A stretch of DNA of 64,000 bases from Blautia schinkii DSM 10518 (GTDB lineage: Bacteria; Bacillota; Clostridia; Lachnospirales; Lachnospiraceae): positions 224,359 through 288,358 of the forward strand of contig KL370850.1 in assembly GCA_000702025.1 (NCBI GenBank), given 5' to 3'. A model generated the notes under the pieces. It was given only the letters and a program-made list of their open reading frames with translations, was not told the origin of the DNA and searched no databases. The position numbers and the translations under genes are program-made. Positions within the stretch are counted from its first letter, which is position 1. Each line of letters opens with the position of its first letter. Shown here piece after piece: positions 8,507 through 17,773 of this stretch.

Positions 8507-9565
8507 TTATTCAGTTTCCGAAGTTATGGTATACATAGCCACCTCATCCGTTTCACGGTTGGTTGCTATGAGAATGTCCTTTCCATTGTATACATAATGA
8601 TACACGTTCGCAGGCCCGCGGTCCTCATCAATGATCGTGGAGACAAATTCCTGCGTTTCATTGTTCCAAGTAATGGCAAACAGATTTCTCTTACCTTTTC
8701 TGTGGCCCACCACAAAAGCCGGCTTCCCGCAGAGCATACCGCCATAAATCGCATGGGTAAATTCCGCATCCTCAGGGTAATCATAAATCTTTTTGTATGC
8801 ACCGCTTTCCTTCTTATAAATAGCTACCTTTTCCCCGTGGAACGGTGCAAGGGTACAAAGCTCTTTCTCCCCGTCGCCGTCCAAATCCACCAGGACCGCA
8901 TCACTGGCCGGAGTATCCAGAAGAGTACGGATTTCCCATTCACTGTTACCCGAAGCAGGCGGAATAAACTGATATACCCCTTCGTTGCAGGAAACAACAG
9001 CGGTCTGCACACCATCGTCCTCCACCCTGTAATATCCGTGGTTTTTCAGCATATTCTCCTTAATTACCGTAAGTTCAAGCTGATGTGCCTCATCAAAGGC
9101 AGAAAGATCCGCCGGAAGCTCCGCCGCATATACCTTTCCCGGCATACTCCAGTCCTCTTTAAATTCATGTCCGGATTTGAGTGCGCAGGCAATGAGATAT
9201 ACCTTTCCGTCCCTCTGCAGCAAATCGAAACGATGCACATGAGGCAGGCTCACAAGCGTGCGGATTTCCCAGTCTCCCTTACCTCTGGGCGTCACAATGA
9301 CAATCTTCGCCTCTTTAGAATCATTGGGTGAGTAGAATTTATAAGTAGAAAGAAACTGTCCGTCTGTACCCGGCACCTGCACCATACTCATAACACCGCC
9401 GGGGCCGTTCCAGATTTTATCTACCTGCTGCCCCTCCAGGTCAAAGAGATAGCAGGGGTCCTGCTTCTCCGCCGCCACCAGAAAAAAATCCTGGTCCTGG
9501 TAATGAAGCGGGGCAATGGAATAACACTTGGTCAAATTGGAAATTACTTTTTTCTCTATTTTCAT
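8507..9565 (-). CDS. Cytosolic propeller-like protein of unknown function in sugar locus
   Basis: 352 residues from the ATG at 9565, which has AAAGGGAAG upstream; an ATG at 9589 is also in frame. There is no signal peptide or membrane segment. The sequence is a string of short beta-rich repeats with WEIRTL occurring twice. One calcium-loop-like DLDGDGEKEL (near residue 235) recalls FG-GAP/VCBS-type beta propellers. I do not recognise the enzyme. It is the last gene of the carbohydrate locus, 44 bases after the GH32 gene, and may be a sugar epimerase-, lyase- or lactonase-like propeller or a non-catalytic binding protein. Confidence 0.6.
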   Translation of the reverse strand: MKIEKKVISNLTKCYSIAPLHYQDQDFFLVAAEKQDPCYLFDLEGQQVDKIWNGPGGVMSMVQVPGTDGQFLSTYKFYSPNDSKEAKIVIVTPRGKGDWEIRTLVSLPHVHRFDLLQRDGKVYLIACALKSGHEFKEDWSMPGKVYAAELPADLSAFDEAHQLELTVIKENMLKNHGYYRVEDDGVQTAVVSCNEGVYQFIPPASGNSEWEIRTLLDTPASDAVLVDLDGDGEKELCTLAPFHGEKVAIYKKESGAYKKIYDYPEDAEFTHAIYGGMLCGKPAFVVGHRKGKRNLFAITWNNETQEFVSTIIDEDRGPANVYHYVYNGKDILIATNRETDEVAMYTITSETE

Positions 9566-9609
9566 GGCAAACACTTCCCTTTCACACACATTCCTTCTCC
9601 ATTAACACC

Positions 9610-11013
9610 TTATAATCCCAGTTCCCAAATATTCATTTCCTCCACACAGGCTTCCCCATTTCCGGAAATAAAAATTTTACAGCTTTCTTCCAATTTGGGA
9701 TAAACACGAGCAGTTATTGTTGTCACTCTGTCTACAAAAACCTCAACGGATGAATGGTCTATAAACATCCTCAACTCCGTTTCCTTTTCTGGCATCCAAT
9801 CACAGCAAATATCAGACTTGTCCGGGGAAGAATGTTGACTTGACAGCGACCTGTCCAGCCTTATCTGTCCAGCCTCACTATCCAGAATTATATTTGTCTC
9901 CTCCTTCCCGAAACCATCGGCAAGAAAAGAAATTTGTATATTTCCGCACAAACCATTTCTTACTCTCAAATAAATCTCTGCTTCCCAAGATTCCGCCAAC
10001 AAACACCTGCCGTTTTTGAACATACTGCCAGCGGTATTTTCCCGTCCTTTCCGGCATGAAGTGAAAAGGCTCTTTTTTCTAAGCATGCAGCATTCCTCTA
10101 CGGGCCATATAGATAGTTTTCCTTCTTTATCCATATGTATCTCCCGAGGCAAAGACTGCATTCCTGCCCAGCCCTTTGTTTGTGAAAGTTCTAGTCCATC
10201 CGCCTCAGAAATCCACCCCATACTCACAATTCTTCCTTTTGGATCATTTAAATACGTGTTCGGAGCATAAAAACCTCTTTTAAGAATGCTATGATCAAAA
10301 ACGCCCTCTTTTTCTATATCCAGTGTCCATTCGTCTTTATTCAGCCTTGCAATCATATACCGTACAGCATCCAGGGGCGAATACAATATTAAATATCTTC
10401 CCTCACCAACCGGTATCATATTCGGACACTCCACCAGCCAATATCGGTCAGATTCGTAAATCTTACCTAAGCACTCCCAAGCATCCAGATTATATGACCT
10501 ATATAGAAGCAGACACCCCTTATTATTTTCAGTTCCTCCAAGCACCGCATACCAATAATCTTCTTTCCATAAAAAAGGATCTCTCCACATCTTAATCTTG
10601 TAATTACCATGAACCGCTTCCTGTATAGCCGGTTTTCCCTCTTTCTTCCAACTCATCATTCCGTCGTAACTGACCGCACTCCACTGTTGTGCTCCCGTTT
10701 CAGGACCGCGCTTTCCTTCTCCGACACTGGTATAAAATAGATATGGAAAGCCGTCTTTTACTACAGCACAGCCTGAATAGCAATGTATCTCTCCGTCTCC
10801 AACACTTGGATAAAGCGCAATGGGAAGTTCCTCCCAGTGTATTAAATCTGAGCTAACTGCATGTCCCCAATGAATGCTGCCCCAACGGTCTCCATTCGGA
10901 TTATATTGATAGAACAAATGATATTTTCCTTTAAAATAGATAAGCCCGTTTGGATCATTCATCCAATTCCTTTCAGGGCGAAAATGATATGTGGGGTAAT
11001 ATAAGTTTTTCAT
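9610..11013 (-). CDS. Glycoside hydrolase family 32 beta-fructosidase
   Basis: It hydrolyses terminal beta-fructosyl bonds in sucrose, fructans or fructo-oligosaccharides. The protein is 467 residues with no signal peptide, so it acts on imported sugars. The GH32 catalytic triad is visible: WMNDPNG with the nucleophile D20, RDPF (D145) stabilising the transition state, and ECPN with acid/base E195. A C-terminal beta-sandwich follows (about 330-467). It lies downstream of GH172 and the ABC importer genes. The exact substrate cannot be read from sequence; a sucrose-6-phosphate role is less likely because the linked importer is an ABC system rather than a PTS. Confidence 0.92.
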   Translation of the reverse strand: MKNLYYPTYHFRPERNWMNDPNGLIYFKGKYHLFYQYNPNGDRWGSIHWGHAVSSDLIHWEELPIALYPSVGDGEIHCYSGCAVVKDGFPYLFYTSVGEGKRGPETGAQQWSAVSYDGMMSWKKEGKPAIQEAVHGNYKIKMWRDPFLWKEDYWYAVLGGTENNKGCLLLYRSYNLDAWECLGKIYESDRYWLVECPNMIPVGEGRYLILYSPLDAVRYMIARLNKDEWTLDIEKEGVFDHSILKRGFYAPNTYLNDPKGRIVSMGWISEADGLELSQTKGWAGMQSLPREIHMDKEGKLSIWPVEECCMLRKKSLFTSCRKGRENTAGSMFKNGRCLLAESWEAEIYLRVRNGLCGNIQISFLADGFGKEETNIILDSEAGQIRLDRSLSSQHSSPDKSDICCDWMPEKETELRMFIDHSSVEVFVDRVTTITARVYPKLEESCKIFISGNGEACVEEMNIWELGL

Positions 11014-11021
11014 ATCTTCTC

Positions 11022-12128
11022 CTATCTAGGCCAGCGGTATTCTTTTTCCGGAATCTTCGGAAATGCTCCATGAGGCTCCGCTTGATACCAATAAGCCACT
11101 GTAGAATAATCATCCTGTCGTTCAAAATAACCTTTATGGCAATTTCCCATCTGCTGGACCGTAACTCTAATATCCTCCTGAAAATAAATAGGATCTAAAA
11201 TATGCCATCTATAAAACCCTCTCATAGGCGGACAGGCGCCTTCAAACCGCCAGTTGAAATTTTCTTCCCGGGCAGAATAATAGGGAAAGCCCTGGAATAA
11301 TGTCTGGTATAGCTCCTCCCTCGCCTGCGTTTCTCGTCTCTGATCAGGAACAAATCCCCATGCGCCTCCAAAATAATCTTCAAGTCCTGTTCCACAAATC
11401 GTCGGATATTCTATATCCCCATCCAGGTAGAACTTCATTTCACCTTCTCCATACCAATAACGTTCCAGAGCAGTCAGCGCCAAGTAAGTCCCCACGTAAT
11501 GCCCTTTTCCTTTTATCCCATCCAAAATCACATAATCTTCTTTCAGCTTAGTCAGACGCTGTCTTCTATATTGTGCATGAAAATACACTGTCTCATCTGG
11601 CAGTTCTTTATGTAAAGTATAATCAATTTGAAAGAAAAATCTAGGAATAGTCTCTTCATGCTGATTTTCTACTGTAATCTTTGCATGTGTGCCAAAGGGC
11701 ATCTGAAAGTAACAGTTAAATCCCCTCACCGGGTTCACTGTAATCGGAAGTGAATTAATCCTGCATGCCGTTCCAAATCCATTACAGAAAAAATCCCCCA
11801 GAGGGCATTCCACCGAAGGCTCTTCCTCATTATCCCAATACATCCGGAGCACAATATCACTCAAAACAAAAAAATCTTTATCCGTCTTATCCGTAACGGT
11901 AATCCATATATGATTGATGATTCCCGGCCCCTGTATATCTGCCAATATCCTGGTCTCTCCAGGTTTAATACCCATAATTGCAGGAGCACCCTTTCGTCCC
12001 GGTCCCAGCAATCCAGTAGCTTTTCCACCACCTGCTTTTTCACCAGAAGGATTCTCCATGGTGATTGCTCTGCTCACCCCGTCCCCTGCTATGATTAATG
12101 AATTCAATCCCATATTAAATCCCTTCAT
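11022..12128 (-). CDS. DUF2961 / GH172-family glycoside hydrolase
   Basis: A 368-residue cytosolic protein from the ATG at 12128, which overlaps the stop of the preceding gene (ATGA). It has the family hallmark GTGLEDYFGGAWGF, whose E250 is one probable catalytic acid; E228 or E230 in YGEGEMKFY is the likely partner. DUF2961 was founded as GH172 on an alpha-D-fructofuranosidase/difructose dianhydride I synthase-hydrolase. Other members cut alpha-D-arabinofuranosides. Next to GH32, the fructose activity is the better guess: GH172 would open the dianhydride and GH32 would split the resulting fructobiose. Confidence 0.85.
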   Translation of the reverse strand: MKGFNMGLNSLIIAGDGVSRAITMENPSGEKAGGGKATGLLGPGRKGAPAIMGIKPGETRILADIQGPGIINHIWITVTDKTDKDFFVLSDIVLRMYWDNEEEPSVECPLGDFFCNGFGTACRINSLPITVNPVRGFNCYFQMPFGTHAKITVENQHEETIPRFFFQIDYTLHKELPDETVYFHAQYRRQRLTKLKEDYVILDGIKGKGHYVGTYLALTALERYWYGEGEMKFYLDGDIEYPTICGTGLEDYFGGAWGFVPDQRRETQAREELYQTLFQGFPYYSAREENFNWRFEGACPPMRGFYRWHILDPIYFQEDIRVTVQQMGNCHKGYFERQDDYSTVAYWYQAEPHGAFPKIPEKEYRWPR

Positions 12129-14197
12129 CTCTTCATCCCCTCTAAGCCTTCCACACAAAAACCATACGCAAGCGCCGTGCCCTCATCCGTCACAAAGCCT
12201 GCTCCGCCGCAGGAATACGTATCATCCAAAGCCTCCAGGTATATCTCGTCTATCTTTCCTGTGATTTTCTTCCCGCACATAGAAAGCTCCAGACGATACT
12301 TATGGTTTTCCCTATATGCAAAGGGGATTTGGACAAGACATATCTCTTCGGAACCTTTTTTACATACAAGACCTGCATACTTATGATCCCAAAGCATCAG
12401 CGCATAATACCTTCTGTGCCCTCTGCTTCGTCCCAGCAAACCAAACCGCTGATGAATCCCTGGTTCCAGGACACTTGTCACCTTATAATCCTTCCACTGC
12501 TCTGTGCCAATCGTTGCCACGCCATTTTTCTCCGTATGAGAAATAACGAAGCTTGCTCTTGCGTCAAAATGAAATTGCTTTGCCGAGGATACAAAGGCTT
12601 CCATCGCCATATTCATTCCAATATCATAATTCCTGAGAGGTATCGATATTTCAAAATGTTCCGGTGCGCCGTCCCAATCCATATGACGGAGAATTACTGC
12701 ACCTTTTTTATCAGATTCACACAGGATTCCAAGCCTGGATATCGGCATACCTCCTAGTTTCGGGATTTTCCAGGCAATTTCCAGTCTGGACTGTACCGTA
12801 TATTGTGGGCTGTAGGTGAATTGAATGTTATTATCAAAATCATACCAGGCAATATACAGTTGTATTTTGATTTCATTTTCCGGCACATCAAATACTGCGT
12901 ATACCGTCTGACTCTCATAGAGAACAGGGCTGGCCGTAAGGCAGTAACTGGCCTGCCTGTCCCTTAGATCAAACATTACCGGCACCGATACCGCCCTTTT
13001 ACCATGATCAACAGAAAGCCACAGGCCATTGCCGCAGCCACGCATATTTGAATTTTCCGGTCTTTCGTCATGATCTCCCAAATAGGGACAATTCTCAAAT
13101 CCCTGGACAGAACCGGGAAATTCAAATTCATACCGTCTCCTCTTTTCAGGAGATTTTTCCCCATACAGCTTTGCATTTGCCGCCAGAATTCTCCTGGTTT
13201 CCTGCACGGCATCACTTACGCAGGCGCCACCATTAGAAGAAATTTTATAAAGCCTGTCTGCCACCGGTCCCCGGAAATCAAACGCCTCATTGATCGCATC
13301 CAGTCCCAGTCTTATGCCATTAATACAGCCAAGATTCGCGCCGTTACAGTCTGTATCCCATCCGCAGGAAATACATATTTCCATCGCATAATAAAAATCG
13401 TCGCCTCCCAAAATCAAAGAAGCAAGAATCAAAGCAAAATTCGGAATCACATGACAGTTTCCCGGATAAAGGTGATATCCATATTCTTCATCCAGCCATT
13501 GCCTCACAGCTCTGAAATCCTGATTTCTGCTGCAGACCTCTCTTACCCGGTCTATGATTTCCCTCAATCGGGGACTGACTCCTTTTGCCAGAGCTGCATC
13601 CAGCAATTGATCCGTCTCTCTTATCTCAAATGCCAGAGCCTCTAACGAAGCCAAAAAGCATGCAGCCTCAACCGCAATCCCATCGTGGCTTACACTGGAT
13701 AATTCCCGCACCAGTCTGCCCGCATTACGGGGATCTCCCGGACACATCATCGCCAATGCGTCCATGAAAATCTGTGCTCCGATCTGTTCAGCCACCGCCT
13801 GCCCATTAAGCTCGATCGAACCGCTTAAGGGAGCCGGAATTCCCTGCTTCAATCTCAAATATGCTGTATGCTCCGTAGAACGTCCAAGACCGCCCCACCA
13901 GAAAATAGTTTTATCTTCTATCACATAGTCGAGCCATGCTTCTCCGAAGTCCTTCGCTGATATTGTGCTGACATCCCGGCAGTCTTCCACTGCGTTCAAA
14001 AAGGTAAAGGTACCAGCCACATCATCATCGGCAACAATTAATGGTGTTCCCGCTTCCTTATAAACATAATGATCAACTACACCGAAGGTTTGACGGATTT
14101 TTTCATATGGCCATCCCTCTATGGGACGGCCGTAAAAAACCCCTATGATTTTTCCCAGGACACCAGCGTATACTTTTTCCTCCAGACTCTTCTGCAT
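12125..14197 (-). CDS. ADP-ribosylglycohydrolase-family protein with C-terminal beta-sandwich
   Basis: The N-terminal half (about 1-330) is the ADP-ribosylglycohydrolase fold. Metal-binding acids are seen in ADDDVAGTF (residues 56-64) and in WDTDCNGANLG near residue 280. The C-terminal 350 residues look like a carbohydrate-binding or lectin-like beta-sandwich. Members of this superfamily are common in Firmicute sugar operons and probably act on N- or O-glycosides other than ADP-ribose. The gene follows the second permease by 4 bases and overlaps GH172, so it belongs to the import/hydrolysis operon. AAAGGGGTG precedes the start. Substrate unknown. Confidence 0.8.
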   Translation of the reverse strand: MQKSLEEKVYAGVLGKIIGVFYGRPIEGWPYEKIRQTFGVVDHYVYKEAGTPLIVADDDVAGTFTFLNAVEDCRDVSTISAKDFGEAWLDYVIEDKTIFWWGGLGRSTEHTAYLRLKQGIPAPLSGSIELNGQAVAEQIGAQIFMDALAMMCPGDPRNAGRLVRELSSVSHDGIAVEAACFLASLEALAFEIRETDQLLDAALAKGVSPRLREIIDRVREVCSRNQDFRAVRQWLDEEYGYHLYPGNCHVIPNFALILASLILGGDDFYYAMEICISCGWDTDCNGANLGCINGIRLGLDAINEAFDFRGPVADRLYKISSNGGACVSDAVQETRRILAANAKLYGEKSPEKRRRYEFEFPGSVQGFENCPYLGDHDERPENSNMRGCGNGLWLSVDHGKRAVSVPVMFDLRDRQASYCLTASPVLYESQTVYAVFDVPENEIKIQLYIAWYDFDNNIQFTYSPQYTVQSRLEIAWKIPKLGGMPISRLGILCESDKKGAVILRHMDWDGAPEHFEISIPLRNYDIGMNMAMEAFVSSAKQFHFDARASFVISHTEKNGVATIGTEQWKDYKVTSVLEPGIHQRFGLLGRSRGHRRYYALMLWDHKYAGLVCKKGSEEICLVQIPFAYRENHKYRLELSMCGKKITGKIDEIYLEALDDTYSCGGAGFVTDEGTALAYGFCVEGLEGMKR

Positions 14198-14201
14198 ATA
14201 T

Positions 14202-15035
14202 TCACCCCTTTATACCGGAAGCAGCAATACCCTCCACGAAATATTTCTGAAAACAGATATATAGAATCAATAGCGGCGCCACGGTCAGACAGGCCATTGC
14301 CATCAGCGGTCCAACATCCATAGCTCCTCCATACTGCGCTTTAAACATATTAAGTCCTAACGCAATCGTAAACTTTTCCGGCTTCCCCAGATAAATCAGC
14401 GGCGCCATATAGTCATTCCATACAAATACCAGCTGATTGATCGTCACGACCAAAAGGGCCGGCTTTGTATTGGGAATATATATTCTGGCGAAAATCTGAA
14501 GCCAGCTGCAGCCGTCTATTCTGCCGGCCTCCGCTAATTCATTCGGCAATCCTGCAAAAAACTGCCGAAGCAAAAATACATTAAAGGTACTGGTTGCGAA
14601 AAATGCCGGAAGTGCAAGAGGAATATAAGTGTTGATCCATCCAAGCTTACTGTAAAGCATATAAGCAGGAATCAACGTCACCGTCTGAGGTACCATCATT
14701 GTACTTAACAATACCATAAATAAAATATTTTTTCCTTTTGCCTTAAATTTTGCAAATCCGAATGCTACCAACGAACAGGAGCTTACTGTCCCAACCACAC
14801 AGGCCAACCCTATGAACACTGTGTTGCCAATATATCTGAGAAAATCTCCACCTGCAAATCCCTGTATATAGCTCCTGATCGTTACCGGGTTTGGAAGAAG
14901 TTCTTTAAATTTCGTAATCTGTTCCGGTGCTTTCAAGGAAGTGCAAAACATCCACAGAGTAGGCAGCAAAAACAGAAAAGCAATGAATATCAGTACAATT
15001 TCTGCTGTAATATTACTAATTTTATGTTTTCTCAT
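14202..15035 (-). CDS. Sugar ABC transporter permease (CUT1, MalG type)
   Basis: Inner membrane subunit of 277 residues with six predicted helices. The cytoplasmic EAA loop ELAEAGRIDGCSWLQIFARI contacts the ATPase. The reading frame extends upstream, but the ATG at 15035 is preferred: GGGAGG lies 11 bases before it and it overlaps the stop of the preceding permease by one base (TGATG). No ATPase gene is in this operon, so it must share a general MsmK-type ATPase encoded elsewhere, as CUT1 systems of Gram-positive bacteria often do. Confidence 0.93.
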   Translation of the reverse strand: MRKHKISNITAEIVLIFIAFLFLLPTLWMFCTSLKAPEQITKFKELLPNPVTIRSYIQGFAGGDFLRYIGNTVFIGLACVVGTVSSCSLVAFGFAKFKAKGKNILFMVLLSTMMVPQTVTLIPAYMLYSKLGWINTYIPLALPAFFATSTFNVFLLRQFFAGLPNELAEAGRIDGCSWLQIFARIYIPNTKPALLVVTINQLVFVWNDYMAPLIYLGKPEKFTIALGLNMFKAQYGGAMDVGPLMAMACLTVAPLLILYICFQKYFVEGIAASGIKG

Positions 15036-15940
15036 CAGTTTACATCCTCCCTGTAGAACACCCAGAACTTTGAGGTACCAAAAATGATCAGACTGACAAT
15101 AATCAGGATAGCGAACAAAATCCATGCCAGTGCCGACGCATATCCAAACTTCACGTATGAGAATGCGGTATTATACAAATACAATCCATAAACAAAAGTA
15201 GCTCTTGCCGGTCCTCCTTCTGTCATTACGTAAGGCTGTGTGAAAATCTGCACGCCCTTAATGATTGCCATCAATACATTAAAAAAGATTACCGGACTCA
15301 GCATCGGGAATGTGATATGCCGGAATTTCCGTAAGGCATTCGCGCCGTCCAGCTCTGCGGCCTCATAATACGTCGATGGAATGTCCTGAAGCCCCGCCAG
15401 CACAATCGTCATTGAAGTACCACAGGCAAACATATCCATAAGAATAATGGAGGGCATTGCCATGGTGTAACTGGTGAGCCATCTTGGACCCTCTATTCCT
15501 ATTTTTGCAAGCAGGACATTGATAAAACCGGTATCACCGTTATATAAATACATCCAGGCAATATACAATGCCACACCCGTGCAGATAGTCGGCAGATAGA
15601 AAACCGCCCTGAAAAAATTGGTACCCGGCAGTCTCTTATTCAACAGCATTGCCAGACCTACGGAGACGGCTGTATTCAAAGGAACGGACACTCCCACATA
15701 GTAAAAAGTATTCTTCAATGCTGTCCAGAAGCTGTTATCTGCCGTAAAAATCTGTCTGTAATTATCAAAACCAAATTTTGTTGGAAAATCCAGTCCGCTC
15801 CAGTTTGTAAAAGATGTTACAAACGAAAATATCATCGGAAAAAATGTAAATACACAGAATCCAACAATCCATGGACTAATAAAAAGATAAAACATCTTCG
15901 ATGTGTCCTGTAAGCCCCTCTTTTTCTTTCTACGTTTCAC
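15035..15940 (-). CDS. Sugar ABC transporter permease (CUT1, MalF type)
   Basis: Membrane subunit of 301 residues. The start is most likely the GTG at 15940, because AAGGAGG stands 7 bases upstream and the preceding in-frame ATGs (up to 16054) lack a binding site. It begins with a basic segment VKRRKKKRG, then helix 1 (FYLFISPWIVGFCVFTFFP). The EAA-type loop YEAAELDGANALRKFRHITF is typical of MalF-like permeases. It is coupled to the MalG-type gene. Confidence 0.92.
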   Translation of the reverse strand: MKRRKKKRGLQDTSKMFYLFISPWIVGFCVFTFFPMIFSFVTSFTNWSGLDFPTKFGFDNYRQIFTADNSFWTALKNTFYYVGVSVPLNTAVSVGLAMLLNKRLPGTNFFRAVFYLPTICTGVALYIAWMYLYNGDTGFINVLLAKIGIEGPRWLTSYTMAMPSIILMDMFACGTSMTIVLAGLQDIPSTYYEAAELDGANALRKFRHITFPMLSPVIFFNVLMAIIKGVQIFTQPYVMTEGGPARATFVYGLYLYNTAFSYVKFGYASALAWILFAILIIVSLIIFGTSKFWVFYREDVN

Positions 15941-16074
15941 AGTAGTCCTCCTTAATTTCAGCAATTTATTTCGCATACCAAACAATTTTATGTAAACTGT
16001 TTCTACTCCTCTGGATAAAAAAGGGAGAACCATGTCTCCCTTTTTACGCTTCACGGTATTATTTTATCCAGATG

Positions 16075-17361
16075 TTATTTGGCTGCCGAAAGGATTGCTT
16101 CGCCCTGAGTCTGGCATTCCTCAATCATTTCATCAATAGTAAGCTGATCAGCCAGTAATAACTCATACTGGGTTTTCACCATATCATTCACCTCGGCAAA
16201 TGCACCAAGGTTATTAAAATCTGTAGTCCAATCCAGCATATTTACGAAAGCGCTCTTATTATAAGCGGTTCCGCCGCCGAAATCGTTAAGGTATTCGTCA
16301 CTTTCTGCAAAGGAAAGAAGTGATGGAATACCAAAATTCTGGGAAGCCTTGGCAGCTGTCTCAGAAGCAGACAGGAATTTAATAAAGTCCCAACATGCTT
16401 CTTTGTTTTCGGCCGCTGAATTCATGCTCCAGCCATTACTTCTCAGTGTTGTCAGCATTCTTGTGTCATATTCGGTATTCATCGGAAGCATCACAACATC
16501 CCATGCAAAGGAATCACCAATCATGCTCTGGAAAGTGGAAATATCCCATGTAGCGCTCAGCTGCATACCATACAGTCCGGTCTCAAATCCACCGGTGGAA
16601 ATTGCGCCGGATGTTTCATCGGGAGCCAGTCCCTCCTTGATGCTGTCTGCAAACAGGGATACTGCCGACTTGAACTTATCATTTCCGGCCGCTTTCATTT
16701 CATACGTATTCATATCATACATCATATCCCCATACAGATTACGGTAAAACTCTGTGGGGCGCACTCCCCATCTCAGGCCATAAATCTTGCCATCGTCACT
16801 GGTGAGCCCGGAAATCGCTCTTGCAGCCTCCAGCATATCATCCACAGTCCAGTCATCCGTCGGATAATCAATCTTTGCCTGGTCAAACAAGTCCTTATTA
16901 TATGCTATGGCAAAAGTTTTCGTAATAAACGGAGTTGCGGCAATTTTTCCGTCTTCCTCACCGAAGGAAGCCTTCAGCGCGTCCATATCCCATTCAGCAT
17001 CCAGCGCATCCGCTTCAATATACGGAGCCAGATCTTCAAACTGCTCACTTCCTTTGTACTGATAGAAATGATCGTTTGCAAGGCCGAATACGTCCGGAAC
17101 TGTATTGGAAGTCATCCAGGTCTGCATTTTGGTCAAATAGCCAGCTCCATCGGTATACTCCATTTCGATTGTCACATTCGGATTTTCCTCCATATATGCC
17201 TCGGCAAGCTGCATCTTCATCTCTGCCTCGGCTGTATCACCCCAAAATCCAAATGTAATAGTTACCGGTTCTTCTGCTGCAGCATATACATTTACTCCAC
17301 CCAGAAGACCTGCAGTCATTGCAACTGCCATTGAAACGCTCAACATCTTTTTGATTTTCAT
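16075..17361 (-). CDS. Extracellular sugar-binding protein of the ABC importer, no lipobox
   Basis: This 428-residue protein has an N-terminal signal sequence (about 1-27, ending near VYA-AAEE) and a family 1 solute-binding fold (VTITFGFWGDTAEAEMKMQL, later QFEDLAPYIEAD). It would capture the oligosaccharide outside the cell for the two permeases. Unlike most Gram-positive binding proteins it has no lipobox Cys after the signal peptide, so it may be released, held by the transporter, or anchored in another way. AAAGGGAGG stands 6 bases before the ATG. It is the first gene after the promoter at 17546-17574. Confidence 0.9.
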   Translation of the reverse strand: MKIKKMLSVSMAVAMTAGLLGGVNVYAAAEEPVTITFGFWGDTAEAEMKMQLAEAYMEENPNVTIEMEYTDGAGYLTKMQTWMTSNTVPDVFGLANDHFYQYKGSEQFEDLAPYIEADALDAEWDMDALKASFGEEDGKIAATPFITKTFAIAYNKDLFDQAKIDYPTDDWTVDDMLEAARAISGLTSDDGKIYGLRWGVRPTEFYRNLYGDMMYDMNTYEMKAAGNDKFKSAVSLFADSIKEGLAPDETSGAISTGGFETGLYGMQLSATWDISTFQSMIGDSFAWDVVMLPMNTEYDTRMLTTLRSNGWSMNSAAENKEACWDFIKFLSASETAAKASQNFGIPSLLSFAESDEYLNDFGGGTAYNKSAFVNMLDWTTDFNNLGAFAEVNDMVKTQYELLLADQLTIDEMIEECQTQGEAILSAAK

Positions 17362-17545
17362 TTAAAACCTCCCTTTCTCCTACGTGAACAAACCATTTAT
17401 TTCCTAAATGTCCATTTTTATGCAAAACGCACATATTTTCATACTTCTCAAAGTATTTTGGTCATAAATAAACGAATCCTCATTCACGAAGGTGAGCAAC
17501 CTGCCCGTTTTTTTCTTGTTTTATTTTGTTTCTTTGTATATTTTT

Positions 17546-17574
17546 ATGTTATCGTACTTTTACACATTTGTCAA
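17546..17574 (-). promoter_or_regulatory. Promoter of the binding protein-permease-hydrolase operon
   Basis: Minus-strand -35 TTGACA (17569-17574), a 17-base spacer and -10 TAACAT (17546-17551) give a strong sigma-A promoter about 180 bases upstream of the binding-protein start codon, leaving a long leader. Confidence 0.85.
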
Positions 17575-17593
17575 TTATATATGCCTGCACATT

Positions 17594-17670
17594 TGTTCAT
17601 TTTGCACCATTTCGAATTGTATACATAGCTTTTTTGTTCGTTATATTTTCATTTTATTATATATGTTCAT
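17594..17670. promoter_or_regulatory. Repeated TGTTCAT/TGTTCG boxes, candidate DeoR sites
   Basis: TGTTCAT occurs at 17594-17600 and 17664-17670, with TGTTCG at 17635-17640 and a related TTTTCAT at 17647-17653. All lie upstream of the -35 element between the DeoR gene and the binding-protein operon. DeoR-family sites often are direct repeats of such short boxes. The link to the adjacent DeoR gene is inference. Confidence 0.45.
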
Positions 17671-17728
17671 TTTTATATTCGCAGATTTTATCAGGAAATA
17701 TGTCTCTGCTCACTGTCATAAAGAGCAG

Positions 17729-17761
17729 AAAAAAAGAGTGCTCATATAATCATGAACACTC
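17729..17761 (-). terminator. Rho-independent terminator after the DeoR gene
   Basis: Ten-base-pair stem with one wobble (17736-17745 and 17752-17761), a 6-base loop, and seven T residues on the minus strand immediately after it. It separates the regulator transcript from the importer operon. Confidence 0.88.
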
Positions 17762-17773
17762 TCCCTGTATAAA

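Noticed and set aside
16075..17361. Lipoprotein call for the sugar-binding protein
   Set aside because: No Cys follows the hydrophobic segment; cleavage after VYA is the better reading.
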